Shown here in pieces: positions 26,001 through 40,070 of a stretch of DNA of 64,000 bases. The notes below the pieces were generated by a model. That model was given only the letters and a program-made list of their open reading frames with translations. It ran no database searches and was not told the origin of the DNA. This DNA comes from Corallium rubrum (Eukaryota > Cnidaria > Anthozoa > Scleralcyonacea > Coralliidae). Within the stretch, counting starts at the first letter, position 1; each line of letters begins with the position of its first letter. A program made the translations under genes and the position numbers. The DNA lies in assembly GCA_964035015.1 (NCBI GenBank), contig OZ035997.1, positions 83,628,769 through 83,692,768 on the forward strand, written 5' to 3'.

Positions 26001-29000
26001 CCACTATGGCCACTATTTCAATGTTTTGGCAGACCAGTATGGCCACCATTTCAATGTTTTGGCACACCAGCATGGCCACCATAACCATTTCAATGTTTTG
26101 TGGCACACCAATATAGCTACCATTTCAATGTTTTCGCACACCAGTAAGGCCACCATTTCAATGTTTTGGCACACCAGTAAGGCCACCATTTCAATGTTTT
26201 GGCAGACCAAAATGGCCACCATTTCAATGTTTTGGCACACCAGTATGGCCACCATTTCATTGTTTTGGCACACTGGTATGGCTACCATTTCTATGTTTTG
26301 GCACACCAGTATGGCCACCATTTCAATGTTTTGGCATACCAGTATGGCCACCATAACCATTTCAATGTTTTGGCACACCAGTATGGCCACCATCTCAATA
26401 TTTTGCTACACTAGTATGGCCACCATTTCATTGTTTTGGTACACCAGCATGGCCACCATTTCAATGTTTTGGCACACCACTATGGCCACTATTTCAATGT
26501 TATGACACACCAGTGTGGACACCATTTCAATGTTTTGGCACACCAGTATGGCCACCACCATTTGAATGTTTTGGTACGCCAGTATGGCCACCATTTCAAT
26601 GTTTTGGCAGACCAATATGGCCACAATTTCAATGTTTTGGCACACCAGCATGGCCACCATTTCATTGTTTTGGCAGACCAATATGGCCACCATTTCAATG
26701 TTTTGGCACACCAGAATGGCCACCATTTCAATGTTTTGGCAGACCAAAATGGCCACCATTTCAATGTTTTGGCACACCAGCATGGCCACCATTTCATTGT
26801 TTTGGCAGACCAATATGGCCACCACTTCAATGTTTTGGCACACCAGAATGGCCACCATTTCAATGTTTTGGCACACCAGTATGGCCACCATAACCATTTC
26901 AATGTTTTGGCACACCAGTATGGCCACCATTTCAATATTTTGGCAGACCAATATGGCCACCATTTCAATGTTTTGGCACAACATTATGGCCACCATTTCA
27001 ATGTTTTGGTATACCAGTATGGCCACCATTTCAATGTTTTGGCACACCAGTATGGCCACCATTTCAATCTTTTGGCACACCAGTATGGCCACCATTTCAA
27101 TGTTTTGGTAAACCAGTATGGCCACCATCTCAATATTTTGCTACACTAGTATGGCCACCATTTCATTGTTTTTGTACACCAGCATGGCCACCATTTCAAT
27201 GTTTTGGCACACCAGTATGGCCACCATTTCAATGTTTTGACACACCAGTATGGCCACCATCTCAATGTTTTGCTACACTAGTATGGCCACCATTTCATTG
27301 TTTTGGTACGCCAGTATGGCCACCATCTGAACGTTTTGACACACCAGTATGGCCACCATCTGAATGTTTTGGCACACCAGTATGGCCACCACCATTTCAA
27401 TGTTTTGGTACGCCACCACTATGGCCACTATTTCAATGTTTTGGCAGACCAGTATGGCCACCATTTCAATGTTTTGGCACACCAGCATGGCCACCATAAC
27501 CATTTCAATGTTTTGTGGCACACCAATATAGCTACCATTTCAATGTTTTCGCACACCAGTAAGGCCACCATTTCAATGTTTTGGCACACCAGTAAGGCCA
27601 CCATTTCAATGTTTTGGCAGACCAAAATGGCCACCATTTCAATGTTTTGGCACACCAGTATGGCCACCATTTCATTGTTTTGGCACACTGGTATGGCTAC
27701 CATTTCAATGTTTTGGCACACCAGTATGGCCACCATTTCAATGTTTTGGCATACCAGTATGGCCACCATAACCATTTCAATGTTTTGGCACACCAGTATG
27801 GCCACCATCTCAATATTTTGCTACACTAGTATGGCCACCATTTCATTGTTTTGGTACACCAGCATGGCCACCATTTCAATGTTTTGGCACACCACTATGG
27901 CCACTATTTCAATGTTATGACACACCAGTGTGGACACCATTTCAATGTTTTGGCACACCAGTATGGCCACCACCATTTGAATGTTTTGGTACGCCAGTAT
28001 GGCCACCATTTCAATGTTTTGGCAGACCAATATGGCCACAATTTCAATGTTTTGGCACACCAGCATGGCCACCATTTCATTGTTTTGGCAGACCAATATG
28101 GCCACCATTTCAATGTTTTGGCACACCAGAATGGCCACCATTTCAATGTTTTGGCAGACCAAAATGGCCACCATTTCAATGTTTTGGCACACCAGCATGG
28201 CCACCATTTCATTGTTTTGGCAGACCAATATGGCCACCACTTCAATGTTTTGGCACACCAGAATGGCCACCATTTCAATGTTTTGGCACACCAGTATGGC
28301 CACCATAACCATTTCAATGTTTTGTGATACACCAGTATGGCCACCATTTCAATGTTTTGGCATACCAGTATGGCCACCATTTCAATGTTTTGGCATACCA
28401 GTATGGCCACCATTTCAATGTTTTGGCATACCAGTATGGCCACCATTTCAATGTTTTGGCACACCAGTATGGCCACCATTTCAACGTTTTGGCACACCAG
28501 TATGGCCACCATTTCAATGTTTTGGTACACCAGTATGGCGACCATCTCAATATTTTGCTACACTAGTATGGCCACCATTTCATTGTTTTTGTACACCAGC
28601 ATGGCCACCATTTCAATGTTTTGGCACACCAGTATGGCCACCATTTCAATGTTTTGGTACACCAGTATGGCCACCATCTCAATGTTTTGCTACACTAGTA
28701 TGGCCACCATTTCATTGTTTTGGTACGCCAGTATGGCCACCATCTGAACGTTTTGGCACACCAGTATGGCCACCATCTGAGTGTTTTGGCACACCAGTAT
28801 GGCCACCATTTCAATGTTTTGGTACACCAGTATGGCGACCATCTCAATATTTTGCTACACTAATATGGCCACCATTTCATTGTTTTGGTACACCAGTATG
28901 GCCACCATTTCCATGTTTCGGCACACCAGTATGGCCACCATTTCAATGTTTTGACACACCAGTATCACCACCATTTCAATGTTTTGGCACACCAGTATGG

Positions 29001-30500
29001 CCACCATCATTTCAATGTTTTGGTACGCCAGTATGACCGCAATTTCATTGTTTTGTGCACCCGTATGGTTACCATTTCAATGTTTTGGTACACCAGTTTG
29101 GCTGCCATTTCAATGTTTTGCTACAATAGTATGGCCACCATTTCAATGTTTTGGTACACCAGTATGGCTACCATCTCAATGTTTTGCTACACTAGTATGG
29201 CCACCATTTCATTGTTTTGGTACGCCAGTATGGCCACCATATGAACGTTTTTGGCACACCAGTATGGCCACCATCTGAACGTTTTGGCACACCAGTATGG
29301 CCACCATTTCATTGTTTTGGTACACCAGTATGGCTACTATTTCATTGTTTTGGTACACCAATATGGCCACTATTTCATTGTTTTGGTACACCAGTATGGC
29401 CACCATTTCCATGTTTCGGCACACCAGTATGGCCACCATTGCAATGTTTTGACACACCAGTATGGCCACCATTTCAATGTTTTGGCACACCAGTATGGCC
29501 ACCATCATTTCAATGTTTTGGTACGCCAGTGTGACCACAATTTCATTGTTTTGTGCACCCGTATGGTTACCATTTCAATGTTTTGGTACACCAGTTTGGC
29601 TGCCATTTCAATGTTTTGCTACAATAGTATGGCCACCATTTCGATGTTTTGGTACACCAGTATGGCTACCATCTCCATGTTTTGCTACACTAGTATGGCC
29701 ACCATTTCATTGTTTTGGTACGCCAGTATGGCCACCATCTGAACGTTTTGGCACACCAGTATGGCCACCATCTGAACGTTTTGGCGCACCAGTATGGCCA
29801 CCATTTCATTGTTTTGGTACACCAGTATGGCCACTATTTCATTGTTTTGGTACACCAATATGGCCACTATTTCATTGTTTTGGTACACAAGTATGGCCAC
29901 CATTTCAATGTATTGGCACACCAGTATGGCCACCATTTCAATGTTTTGGCACACCAGTACTAGTATGGCCACCATTTCAATGTTTTGGTACACCAGTATG
30001 GCCACCATTTCAATTTTTTGGTACACCAGTATGGCCACCATCTCAATATTTTGCTACACTAGTATGGCCACCATTTCATTGTTTTGGTACACCAGTATCG
30101 CCACCATTTCAATGTTTTGGCACACCAATATCGCCACCATTTCAATGTTTTGACACACCAGTATGGCCACCATTTCAATGTTTTGGCACACCAGTATGGC
30201 CACCACCATTTCAATGTTTTGGTACAGTAGTATGGCCACCATTTCATTGTTTTGTGCACCCGTATTGTTAGCATTTCAAAGTTTTGGTACACCAGTATGG
30301 CCACCATTTCAATGTTTTGGCACACCAGTATCGCCACCATTTCAATGTTTTGACACACCAGTATGGCCACCATTTCAATGTTTTGGCACACCAGTATGGC
30401 CACCACCATTTCAATGTTTTGGTACACCAGTATGGCTACCATTTCAATGTTTTGGCACACCAGTATGGCCACCATCTGAACGTTTTGGCACACCAGTTTG

Positions 30501-31020
30501 CAACCTCGTCCCCAGGGCATTTTGCCTCCACGTTGGGAGGTCGGCGAAAATGGCCCTGGCATCGGCTGGTCACGTGACACCCAGAATTTTGGGGTGTTTT
30601 GGCAAGAAAATTTATGCGGTCTTTGTGTTTCGTTTTTGTATAATATGTATACATGAATAATAAATAAGAAATATTTAACGCTCTGCCGAATCACTCATGT
30701 GAACCTTTATCATAAATGCAACTGGCTAGCATTATTCATCATGATACTCCCCACGATTAGCCAGGATGCATTTAAATGTCGGGAAGAAACATATATCTAA
30801 TGTTGTTCTTGACTTTAACCAAAGCTATCTTTACAATTCTTTGGATGAACTTCGCAGAGTGGATTTATTACAATTCATATTTTGATGAATAAATTACACT
30901 GTATCTGAATTAATCAAGTTTTTAAACCGGCCAATCCGATTATAGAATCGACCAGCCGATGCCAGGGCCATTTTCGCCGACCTCCCAACGTGGAGGCAAA
31001 ATGCCCTGGGGACGAGGTTG
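30501..31020. mobile_element. 520-bp Mutator-like non-autonomous element in the satellite
   Basis: The two ends are 71-bp reverse complements with no mismatch seen (30,501-30,571 and 30,950-31,020), starting CAACCTCGTCCCCAGGGCAT. Nine satellite bases are duplicated around it, ACCAGTTTG at 30,492-30,500 and ACCAGTATG at 31,021-31,029, with one difference. The interior (about 380 bp) has no gene. A truncated relative lies at 11,478-11,736. The matching termini suggest a fairly recent insertion. Confidence 0.92.
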
Positions 31021-34000
31021 ACCAGTATGGCCACCATTTCATTGTTTTGGTACACCAGTATGGCCACTATTTCATTGTTTTGGTACACCAATATGGCCAC
31101 TATTTCATTGTTTTGGTACACAAGTATGGCCACCATTTCAATGTATTGGCACACCAGTATGGCCACCATTTCAATGTTTTGGCACACCAGTCCTAGTATG
31201 GCCACCATTTCAATGTTTTGGTACACCAGTATGGCCACCATTTCAATTTTTTGGTACACCAGTATGGCCACCATCTCAATATTTTGCTACACTAGTATGG
31301 CCACCATTTCATTGTTTTGGTACACCAGTATGGCCACCATTTCAATGTTTTGGCACACCAGTATGGCCACCATCTGAACGTTTTGGCACACCAGTATGGC
31401 CACCATTTCATTGTTTTGGTACACCAGTATGGCCACTATTTCATTGTGTTGGTACACCAATATGGCCACTATTTCATTGTTTTGGTACACAAGTATGGCC
31501 ACCATTTCAATGTATTGGCACACCAGTATGGCCACCATTTCAATGTTTTGGCACACCAGTACTAGTATGGCCACCATTTCAATGTTTTGGTACACCAGTA
31601 TGGCCACCATTTCAATTTTTTGGTACACCAGTGTGGCCACCATCTCAATATTTTGCTACACTAGTATGGCCACCATTTCATTGTTTTGGTACACCAGTAT
31701 GGCCACCATTTCAATGTTTTGGCACACCAGTATCGCCACCATTTCAATGTTTTGACACACCAGTATGGCCACCATTTCAATGTTTTGGCACACCAGTATG
31801 GCCACCACCATTTCAATGTATTGGTACAGCAGTATGGCCACCATTTCATTGTTTTGTGCACCCGTATTGTTACCATTTCAAAGTTTTGGTACACCAGTAT
31901 GGCCACCATTTCAATGTTTTGGCACACCAGTATCGCCACCATTTCAATGTTTTGACACACCAGTATGGCCACCATTTCAATGTTTTGGCACACCAGTATG
32001 GCCACCACCATTTCAATGTTTTGGTACACCAGTATGGCTACCATTTCAATGTTTTGGCACACCAGTATGGCCACCATCATTTCAATGTTTTGGTACGCCA
32101 GTATGACCGCAATTTCATTGTTTTGTGCACCCGTATGGTTACCATTTCAATGTTTTGGTACACCAGTTTGGCTGCCATTTCAATGTTTTGCTACAATAGT
32201 ATGGCCACCATTTCAATGTTTTGGTACCCCAGTATGGCCACCATCTCAATGTTTTGCTACACTAGTATGGCCACCTTTTTTATTGTTTTGGTACGCCAGT
32301 ATGGCCACTATCTGAACGTTTTGGCACACCAGTATGGCCACCATCTGAATGTTTTGGCACACCAGTATGGCCACCATTTCAATGTTTTGGTACACCAGTA
32401 GGGCGACCATCTCAATATTTTGCTACACTAATATGGCCACCATTTCATTGTTTTGGTACACCAGTATGGCCACCATTTCCATGTTTCGGCACACCAGTAT
32501 GGCCACCATTGCAATGTTTTGACACACCAGTATGGCCACCATTTCATTGTTTTGTGGACCCGTATGGTTACCATTTTAATGTTTTGGTACACCAGCTGTA
32601 TCGCCACCATCTCAATGTTTTGCTACACTAGTACGACCACCATTTCATTGTTTTGGTACACCAGTATGGCCACCATCTCAACGTTTTGGCACACAAGTAT
32701 GGCCACCATTTCATTGTTTTGGTACACCAATATGGCCACCATTTCATTGTTTTGTGCACCCGTATGGTTACCATTTTAATGTTTTGGTACACCAGCTGTA
32801 TCGCCACCATCTCAATGTTTTGCTACACTAGTACGACCACCATTTCATTGTTTTGGTACACCAGTATGGCCACCATCTCAACGTTTTGGCACACCAGTAT
32901 GGCCACCATTTCATTGTTTTGGTACACCAATATGGCCTGGACTATTTAATTGTTTTGCTACACCATTTTGGCCACTATTTCATTGTTATGGTATGCCAGT
33001 ATGGCCACTATTTCATTGTTTTGGTACACCAGTATGGCCACCATTTCCATGTTTCGGCACACCAGTATGGCCACCATTGCAATGTTTTGACACACCAGTA
33101 TGGCCACCATTTCAATGTTTTGGCACACCAGTATGGCCACCATCATTTCAATGTTTTGGTACGCCAGTATGACCACAATTTCATTGTTTTGTGCACCCGT
33201 ATGGTTACCATTTCAATGTTTTGGTACACCAGTTTGGCTGCCTTTTCAATGTTTTGCTACAATAGTATGGCCACCATTTCAATGTTTTGGTACACCAGTA
33301 TGGCTACCATCTCCATGTTTTGCTACACTAGTAAGGCCACCATTTCATTGTTTTGGTACGCCAGTATGGCCACCATCTGAACGTTTTGGCACACCAGTAT
33401 GGCCACCATCTGAACGTTTTGGCACACCAGTATGGCCACCATTTCATTGTTTTGGTACACCAGTATGGCCACTATTTCATTGTTTTGGTACACCAATATG
33501 GCCACTATTTCATTGTTTTGGTACACAAGTATGGCCACCATTTCAATGTATTGGCACACCAGTATGGCCACCATTTCAATGTTTTGGCACACCAGTATGG
33601 CCACCATTTCAATGTTTTGGTACACCAGTATGGCCACCATCTCAATATTTTGCTACACTAGTATGGCCACACACATTTCATTGTTTTGGTACACCAGTAT
33701 GGCCACCATTTCAATGTTTTGGCACACCAGTATGGCCACCATTTCAATGTTTTGACACACCAGTATGGCCACCATTTCAATGTTTTGGCACACCAGTATG
33801 GCCACCACCATTTCAATGTTTTGGTACACCAGTATGGCCACCATTTCATTGTTTTGTGCACCCGTATTGTTACCATTTCAATGTTTTGGTACACCAGTAT
33901 GGCCACCATTTCAATGTTTTGGCACACCAGTATCGCCACCATTTCAATGTTTTGACACACCAGTATGGCCACCATTTCAATGTTTTGGCACACCAGTATG

Positions 34001-37000
34001 GCCAGCACCATTTCAATGTTTTGGTACACCAGTATGGCCACCATTTCAATGTTTTGGCACACCAGTATGGCCACCATCATTTCAATGTTTTGGTACGCCA
34101 GTATGACCGCAATTTCATTGTTTTGTGCACCCGTATGGTTACCATTTCAATGTTTTGGTACACCAGTTTGGCTGCCATTTCAATGTTTTGCTACAATAGT
34201 ATGGCCACCATTTCAATGTTTTGGTACCCCAGTATGACCGCAATTTCATTGTTTTGTGCACCCGTATGGTTACCATTTCAATGTTTTGGTACACCAGTTT
34301 GGCTGCCATTTCAATGTTTTGCTACAATAGTATGGCCACCATTTCAATGTTTTGGTACTCCAGTATGGCCACCATCTCAATGTTTTGCTACACTAGTATG
34401 GCCACCTTTTTTATTGTTTTGGTACGCCAGTATGGCCACTATCTGAACGTTTTGGCACACCAGTATGGCCACCATCTGAATGTTTTGGCACACCAGTATG
34501 GCCACCATTTCAATGTTTTGGTACACCAGTAGGGCGACCATCTCAATATTTTGCTACACTAATATGTCCACCATTTCATTGTTTTGGTACACCAATATGG
34601 CCACCATTTCCATGTTTCGGCACACCAGTATGGCCACCATTGAAATGTTTTGACACACCAGTATGGCCACCATTTCATTGTTTTGTGCACCCGTATGGTT
34701 ACCATTTTAATGTTTTGGTACACCAGCTGTATCGCCACCATCTCAATGTTTTGCTACACTAGTACGACCACCATTTCATTGTTTTGGTACACCAGTATGG
34801 CCACCATCTCAACGTTTTGGCACACCAGTATGGCCACCATTTCATTGTTTTGGTACACCAATATGGCCTGGACTATTTAATTGTTTTGCTACACCATTTT
34901 GGCCACTATTTCATTGTTTTGGTATGCCAGTATGGCCACTATTTCATTGTTTTGGTACACCAGTATGGCCACCATTTCCATGTTTCGGCACACCAGTATG
35001 GCCACCATTGCAATGTTTTGACACACCAGTATGGCCACCATTTCAATGTTTTGGCACACCAGTATGGCCACCATCATTTCAATGTTTTGGTACGCCAGTA
35101 TGACCACAATTTCATTGTTTTGTGCACCCGTATGGTTACCATTTCAATGTTTTGGTACACCAGTTTGGCTGCCTTTTCAATGTTTTGCTACAATAGTATG
35201 GCCACCATTTCAATGTTTTGGTACACCAGTATGGCTACCATCTCCATGTTTTGCTACACTAGTATGGCCACCATTTCATTGTTTTGGTACGCCAGTATGG
35301 CCACCATCTGAACGTTTTGGCACACCAGTATGGCCACCATTTCATTGTTTTGGTACACCAGTATGGCCACTATTTCATTGTTTTGGTACACCAATATGGC
35401 CACTATTTCATTGTTTTGCTACACTAGTATGGCCACCATTTCATTGTTTTGGTACACCAGTATGGCCACCATTTCAATGTTTTGGCACACCAGTATCGCC
35501 ACCATTTCAATGTTTTGACACACCAGTATGGCCACCATTTCAATGTTTTGGCACACCAGTATGGGCACCACCATTTCAATGTTTTGGTACAGCAGTATGG
35601 CCACCATTTCATTGTTTTGTGCACCCGTATTGTTACCATTTCAAAGTTTTGGTACACCAGTATGGCCACCATCTCAACGTTTTGGCACACCAGTATGGCC
35701 ACCATTTCAATGTTTTGACACACCAGTATGGCCTGGACTATTTAATTGTTTTGCTACACCATTTTGGCCACTATTTCATTGTTTTGGTATGCCAGTATGG
35801 CCACTATTTCATTGTTTTGGTACACCAGTATGGCCACCATTTCCATGTTTCGGCACACCAGTATGGCCACCATTGCAATGTTTTGACACACCAGTATGGC
35901 CACCATTTCAATGTTTTGGCACACCAGTATGGCCACCATCATTTCAATGTTTTGGTACGCCAGTATGACCACAATTTCATTGTTTTGTGCACCCGTATGG
36001 TTACCATTTCAATGTTTTGGTACACCAGTTTGACTGCCATTTCAATGTTTTGCTACAATAGTATGGCCACCATTTCAATGTTTTGGTACACCAGTATGGC
36101 TACCATCTCAATGTTTTGCTACACTAGTATGGCCACCATTTCATTGTTTTGGTACGCCAGTATGGCCACCATCTGAACGTTTTGGCACACCAGTATGGCC
36201 ACCATTTCATTGTTTTGGTACACCAGTATGGCCACTATTTCATTGTTTTGGTACACCAATATGGTCACTATTTCATTGTTTTGGTACACTAGTATGGCCA
36301 CCATTTCAATGTTTTGGCACACCAGTATGGCCACCATTTCAATGTTTTGGCACACCAGTATCGCCACCATTTCAATGTTTTGACACACCAGTATGGCCAC
36401 CATTTCAATGTTTTGGCACACCAGTATGGCCACCACCATTTCAATGTTTTGGTACAGCAGTATGGCCACCATTTCATTGTTTTGTGCACCCGTATTGTTA
36501 CCATTTCAAAGTTTTGGTACACCAGTATGGCCACCATTTCAATGTTTTGGCACACCAGTATCGCCACCATTTCAATGTTTTGACACACCAGTATGGCCAC
36601 CATTTCAATGTTTTGGCACACCAGTATGGCCACCACCATTTCAATGTTTTGGTACACCAGTATGGCCACCATTTCAATGTTTTGGCACACCAGTATGGCC
36701 ACCATCATTTCAATGTTTTGGTACGCCAGTATGACCGCAATTTCATTGTTTTGTTCACCCGTATGGTTACCATTTCAATGTTTTGGTACACCAGTTTGGC
36801 TGCCATTTCAATGTTTTGCTACAATAGTATGGCCACCATTTCAATGTTTTGGTACCCCAGTATGGCCACCATCTCAATGTTTTGCTACACTAGTATGGCC
36901 ACCTTTTTTATTGTTTTGGTACGCCAGTATGGCCACTATCTGAACGTTTTGGCACACCAGTATGGCCACCATCTGAATGTTTTGGCACACAAGTATGGCC

Positions 37001-40000
37001 ACCATTTCAATGTTTTGGTACACCAGTAGGGCGACCATCTCAATATTTTGCTACACTAATATGACCACCATTTCATTGTTTTGGTACACCAGTATGGCCA
37101 CCATTTCCATGTTTCGGCACACCAGTATGGCCACCATTGAAATGTTTTGACACACCAGTATGGCCACCATTTCATTGTTTTGTGCACCCGTATGGTTACC
37201 ATTTTAATGTTTTGGTACACCAGCTGTATCGCCACCATCTCAATGTTTTGCTACACTAGTACGACCACCATTTCATTGTTTTAGTACACCAGTATGGCCA
37301 CCATCTCAACGTTTTGGCACACCAGTATGGCCACCATTTCATTGTTTTGGTACACCAATATGGCCTGGACTATTTAATTGTTTTGCTACACCATTTTGGC
37401 CACTATTTCATTGTTTTGGTATGCCAGTATGGCCACTATTTCATTGTTTTGGTACACCAGTATGGCCACCATTTCCATGTTTCGGCACACCAGTATGGCC
37501 ACTATTGCAATGTTTTGACACACCAGTATGGCCACCATTTCAATGTTTTGGCACACCAGTATGGCCACCATCATTTCAATGTTTTGGTACGCCAGTATGA
37601 CCACAATTTCATTGTTTTGTGCACCCGTATGGTTACCATTTCAATGTTTTGGTACACCAGTTTGGCTGCCATTTCAATGTTTTGCTACAATAGTATGGCC
37701 ACCATTTCAATGTTTTGGTACACCAGTATGGCTACCATCTCAATGTTTTGCTACACTAGTATGGCCACCATTTCATTGTTTTGGTACGCCAGTATGGCCA
37801 CCATCTGAACGTTTTGGCACACCAGTATGGCCACCATCTGAACGTTTTGGCACACCAGTATGGCCACCATTTCATTGTTTTGGTACACCAGTATGGCCAC
37901 TATTTCATTGTTTTGGTACACCAATATGGCCACTATTTCATTGTTTTGGTACACAAGTATGGCCACCATTTCAATGTATTGGCACACCAGTATGGCCACC
38001 ATTTCAATGTTTTGGCACACCAGTACTAGTATGGCAACCATTTCAATGTTTTGGTACACCAGTATGGCCACCATTTCAATTTTTTGGTACACCAGTATGG
38101 CCACCATCTCAATATTTTGCTACACTAGTATGGCCACCATTTCATTGTTTTGGTACACCAGTATGGCCACCAATTCAATGTTTTGGCACACCAGTATCGC
38201 CACCATTTCAATGTTTTGACACACCAGTATGGCCACCATTTCAATGTTTTGGCACACCAGTATGGCCACCACCATTTCAATGTTTTGGTACAGCAGTATG
38301 GCCACCATTTCATTGTTTTGTGCACCCGTATTGTTACCATTTCAAAGTTTTGGTACACCAGTATGGCCACCATTTCAATGTTTTGGCACACCAGTATCGC
38401 CACCATTTCAATGTTTTGACACACCAGTATGGCCACCATTTTAATGTTTTGGCACACCAGTATGGCCACCACCATTTCAATGTTTTGGTACGCCAGTATG
38501 ACCGCAATTTCATTGTTTTGTGCACCCGTATGGTTACCATTTCAATGTTTTGGTACACCAGTTTGGCTGCCATTTCAATGTTTTGCTACAATAGTATGGC
38601 CACCATTTCAATGTTTTGGTACCCCAGTATGGCCACCATCTCAATGTTTTGCTACACTAGTATGGCCACCATTTCATTGTTTTGGTACCCCAGTATGGCC
38701 ACCATCTCAATGTTTTGCTACACTAGTATGGCCACCTTTTTTATTGTTTTGGTACGCCAGTATGGCCACCATCTGAACGTTTTGGCACACCAGTATGGCC
38801 ACCATCTGAATGTTTTGGCACACCAGTATGGCCACCATTTCAATGTTTTGGTACACCAGTATGGTGACCATCTCAATATTTTGCTACACTAATATGGCCA
38901 CCATTTCATTGTTTTGGTACACCAGTATGGCCACCATTTCCATGTTTCGGCACACCAGTATGGCCACCATTGCAATGTTTTGACACACCAGTATGGCCAC
39001 CATTTCATTGTTTTGTGCACCCGTATGGTTACCATTTTAATGTTTTGGTACACCAGCTGTATCGCCACCATCTCAATGTTTTGCTACACTAGTGCGACCA
39101 CCATTTCATTGTTTTGGTACACCAGTATGGCCACCATCTCAACGTTTTGGCACACCAGTATGGCCACCATTTCATTGTTTTGGTACACCAATATGGCCTG
39201 GACTATTTAATTCTTTTGCTACACCATTTTGGCCACTATTTCATTGTTTTGGTATGCCAGTATGGCCACCATTTCATTGTTTTGGTACCCTGGATGGTAT
39301 GGCCACTATTTTGTTTTGGTACACCAATATGGCCACTATTTCAATGTTTTGGTACACCAGTATGGCCACTATTTCATTGTTTTGGTACACCAATATGGCC
39401 GATTGGCCACTATTTCATTGTTTTGGTACACCAGTATTGCCACTATTTCGTTGTTTTGGTACACCAGTATAGCCACTTTCATTGTTTTGGTACACCAATA
39501 TGGCCACTATTTCATTGTTTTGGTACACCAGTATGCATGGCCACTATTTCATTGTTTGGTACACCAATATGGCCACCATTTCAATGTTTTAGTACACCAA
39601 TGTGGCCGATTGTCCACTATTTCATTGTTTTGGTACACCAATATGGCCGATTGGCCTCTATTTAATTGTTTTATATTAGTGCACCAGTATGGCCACTATT
39701 TCGTTGTTTTGGTACACCAATATGGCCGCTATTTAATTGTTTTGGTACACCAATGTGGCCACTATTTCAATGTTTCGGTACACCAGTCTGGTCACTATTT
39801 CATTGTTTTGGTACACTAGTATGGCTACTATTTCATTGTTTCGGTGCACCAATATGGCCACTATTTCATTGTCTTGGTACACCAGTATGGGCACTATGTC
39901 ATTGTTTTGGTACACCAGTATGGCCACCATTTCATAATGTTTTGGTACACCAGGATGGCCATTATTTCATAGTTTTGGTACACCAGTAATGGCCACCATT

Positions 40001-40070
40001 TCAATGTTTTGGCAGACCAGTATGGCTGCAAAATCAATGTTTTGGTACACCAGTATACCCACCACGATTT

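Larger units (their letters stand above)
15579..40070. repeat. 33-bp minisatellite array, about 24 kb
   Basis: The unit is 33 bp with core ATTTCAATGTTTTGGCACAC followed by a CAGTATGGCCACC-type half. There are roughly 700 or more units in one orientation. Units differ by substitutions and by small insertions (an extra CCA, TAACC or TCA). Because 33 is a multiple of three, the array stays open for hundreds of codons in several frames on both strands, giving 11-residue repeats such as PPFQCFGTPVW on the plus strand and MVAILVCQNIE on the minus strand. Indels that are not multiples of three, and comparable openness in competing frames, argue against a protein. The array is interrupted once, at 30,501-31,020. 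Units are most degenerate at the right edge. Confidence 0.97.

Noticed and set aside
15821..38892. Long open frames of 11-residue repeats across the satellite on both strands, up to about 450 codons
   Set aside because: They follow from a 33-bp unit without stops. Competing frames are similarly open, frame-breaking indels occur, and no start, splice or composition signal favours one frame.
15579..40070. A CRISPR array, because of the short regular repeats
   Set aside because: Units are contiguous with no unique spacers, and the context is eukaryotic.
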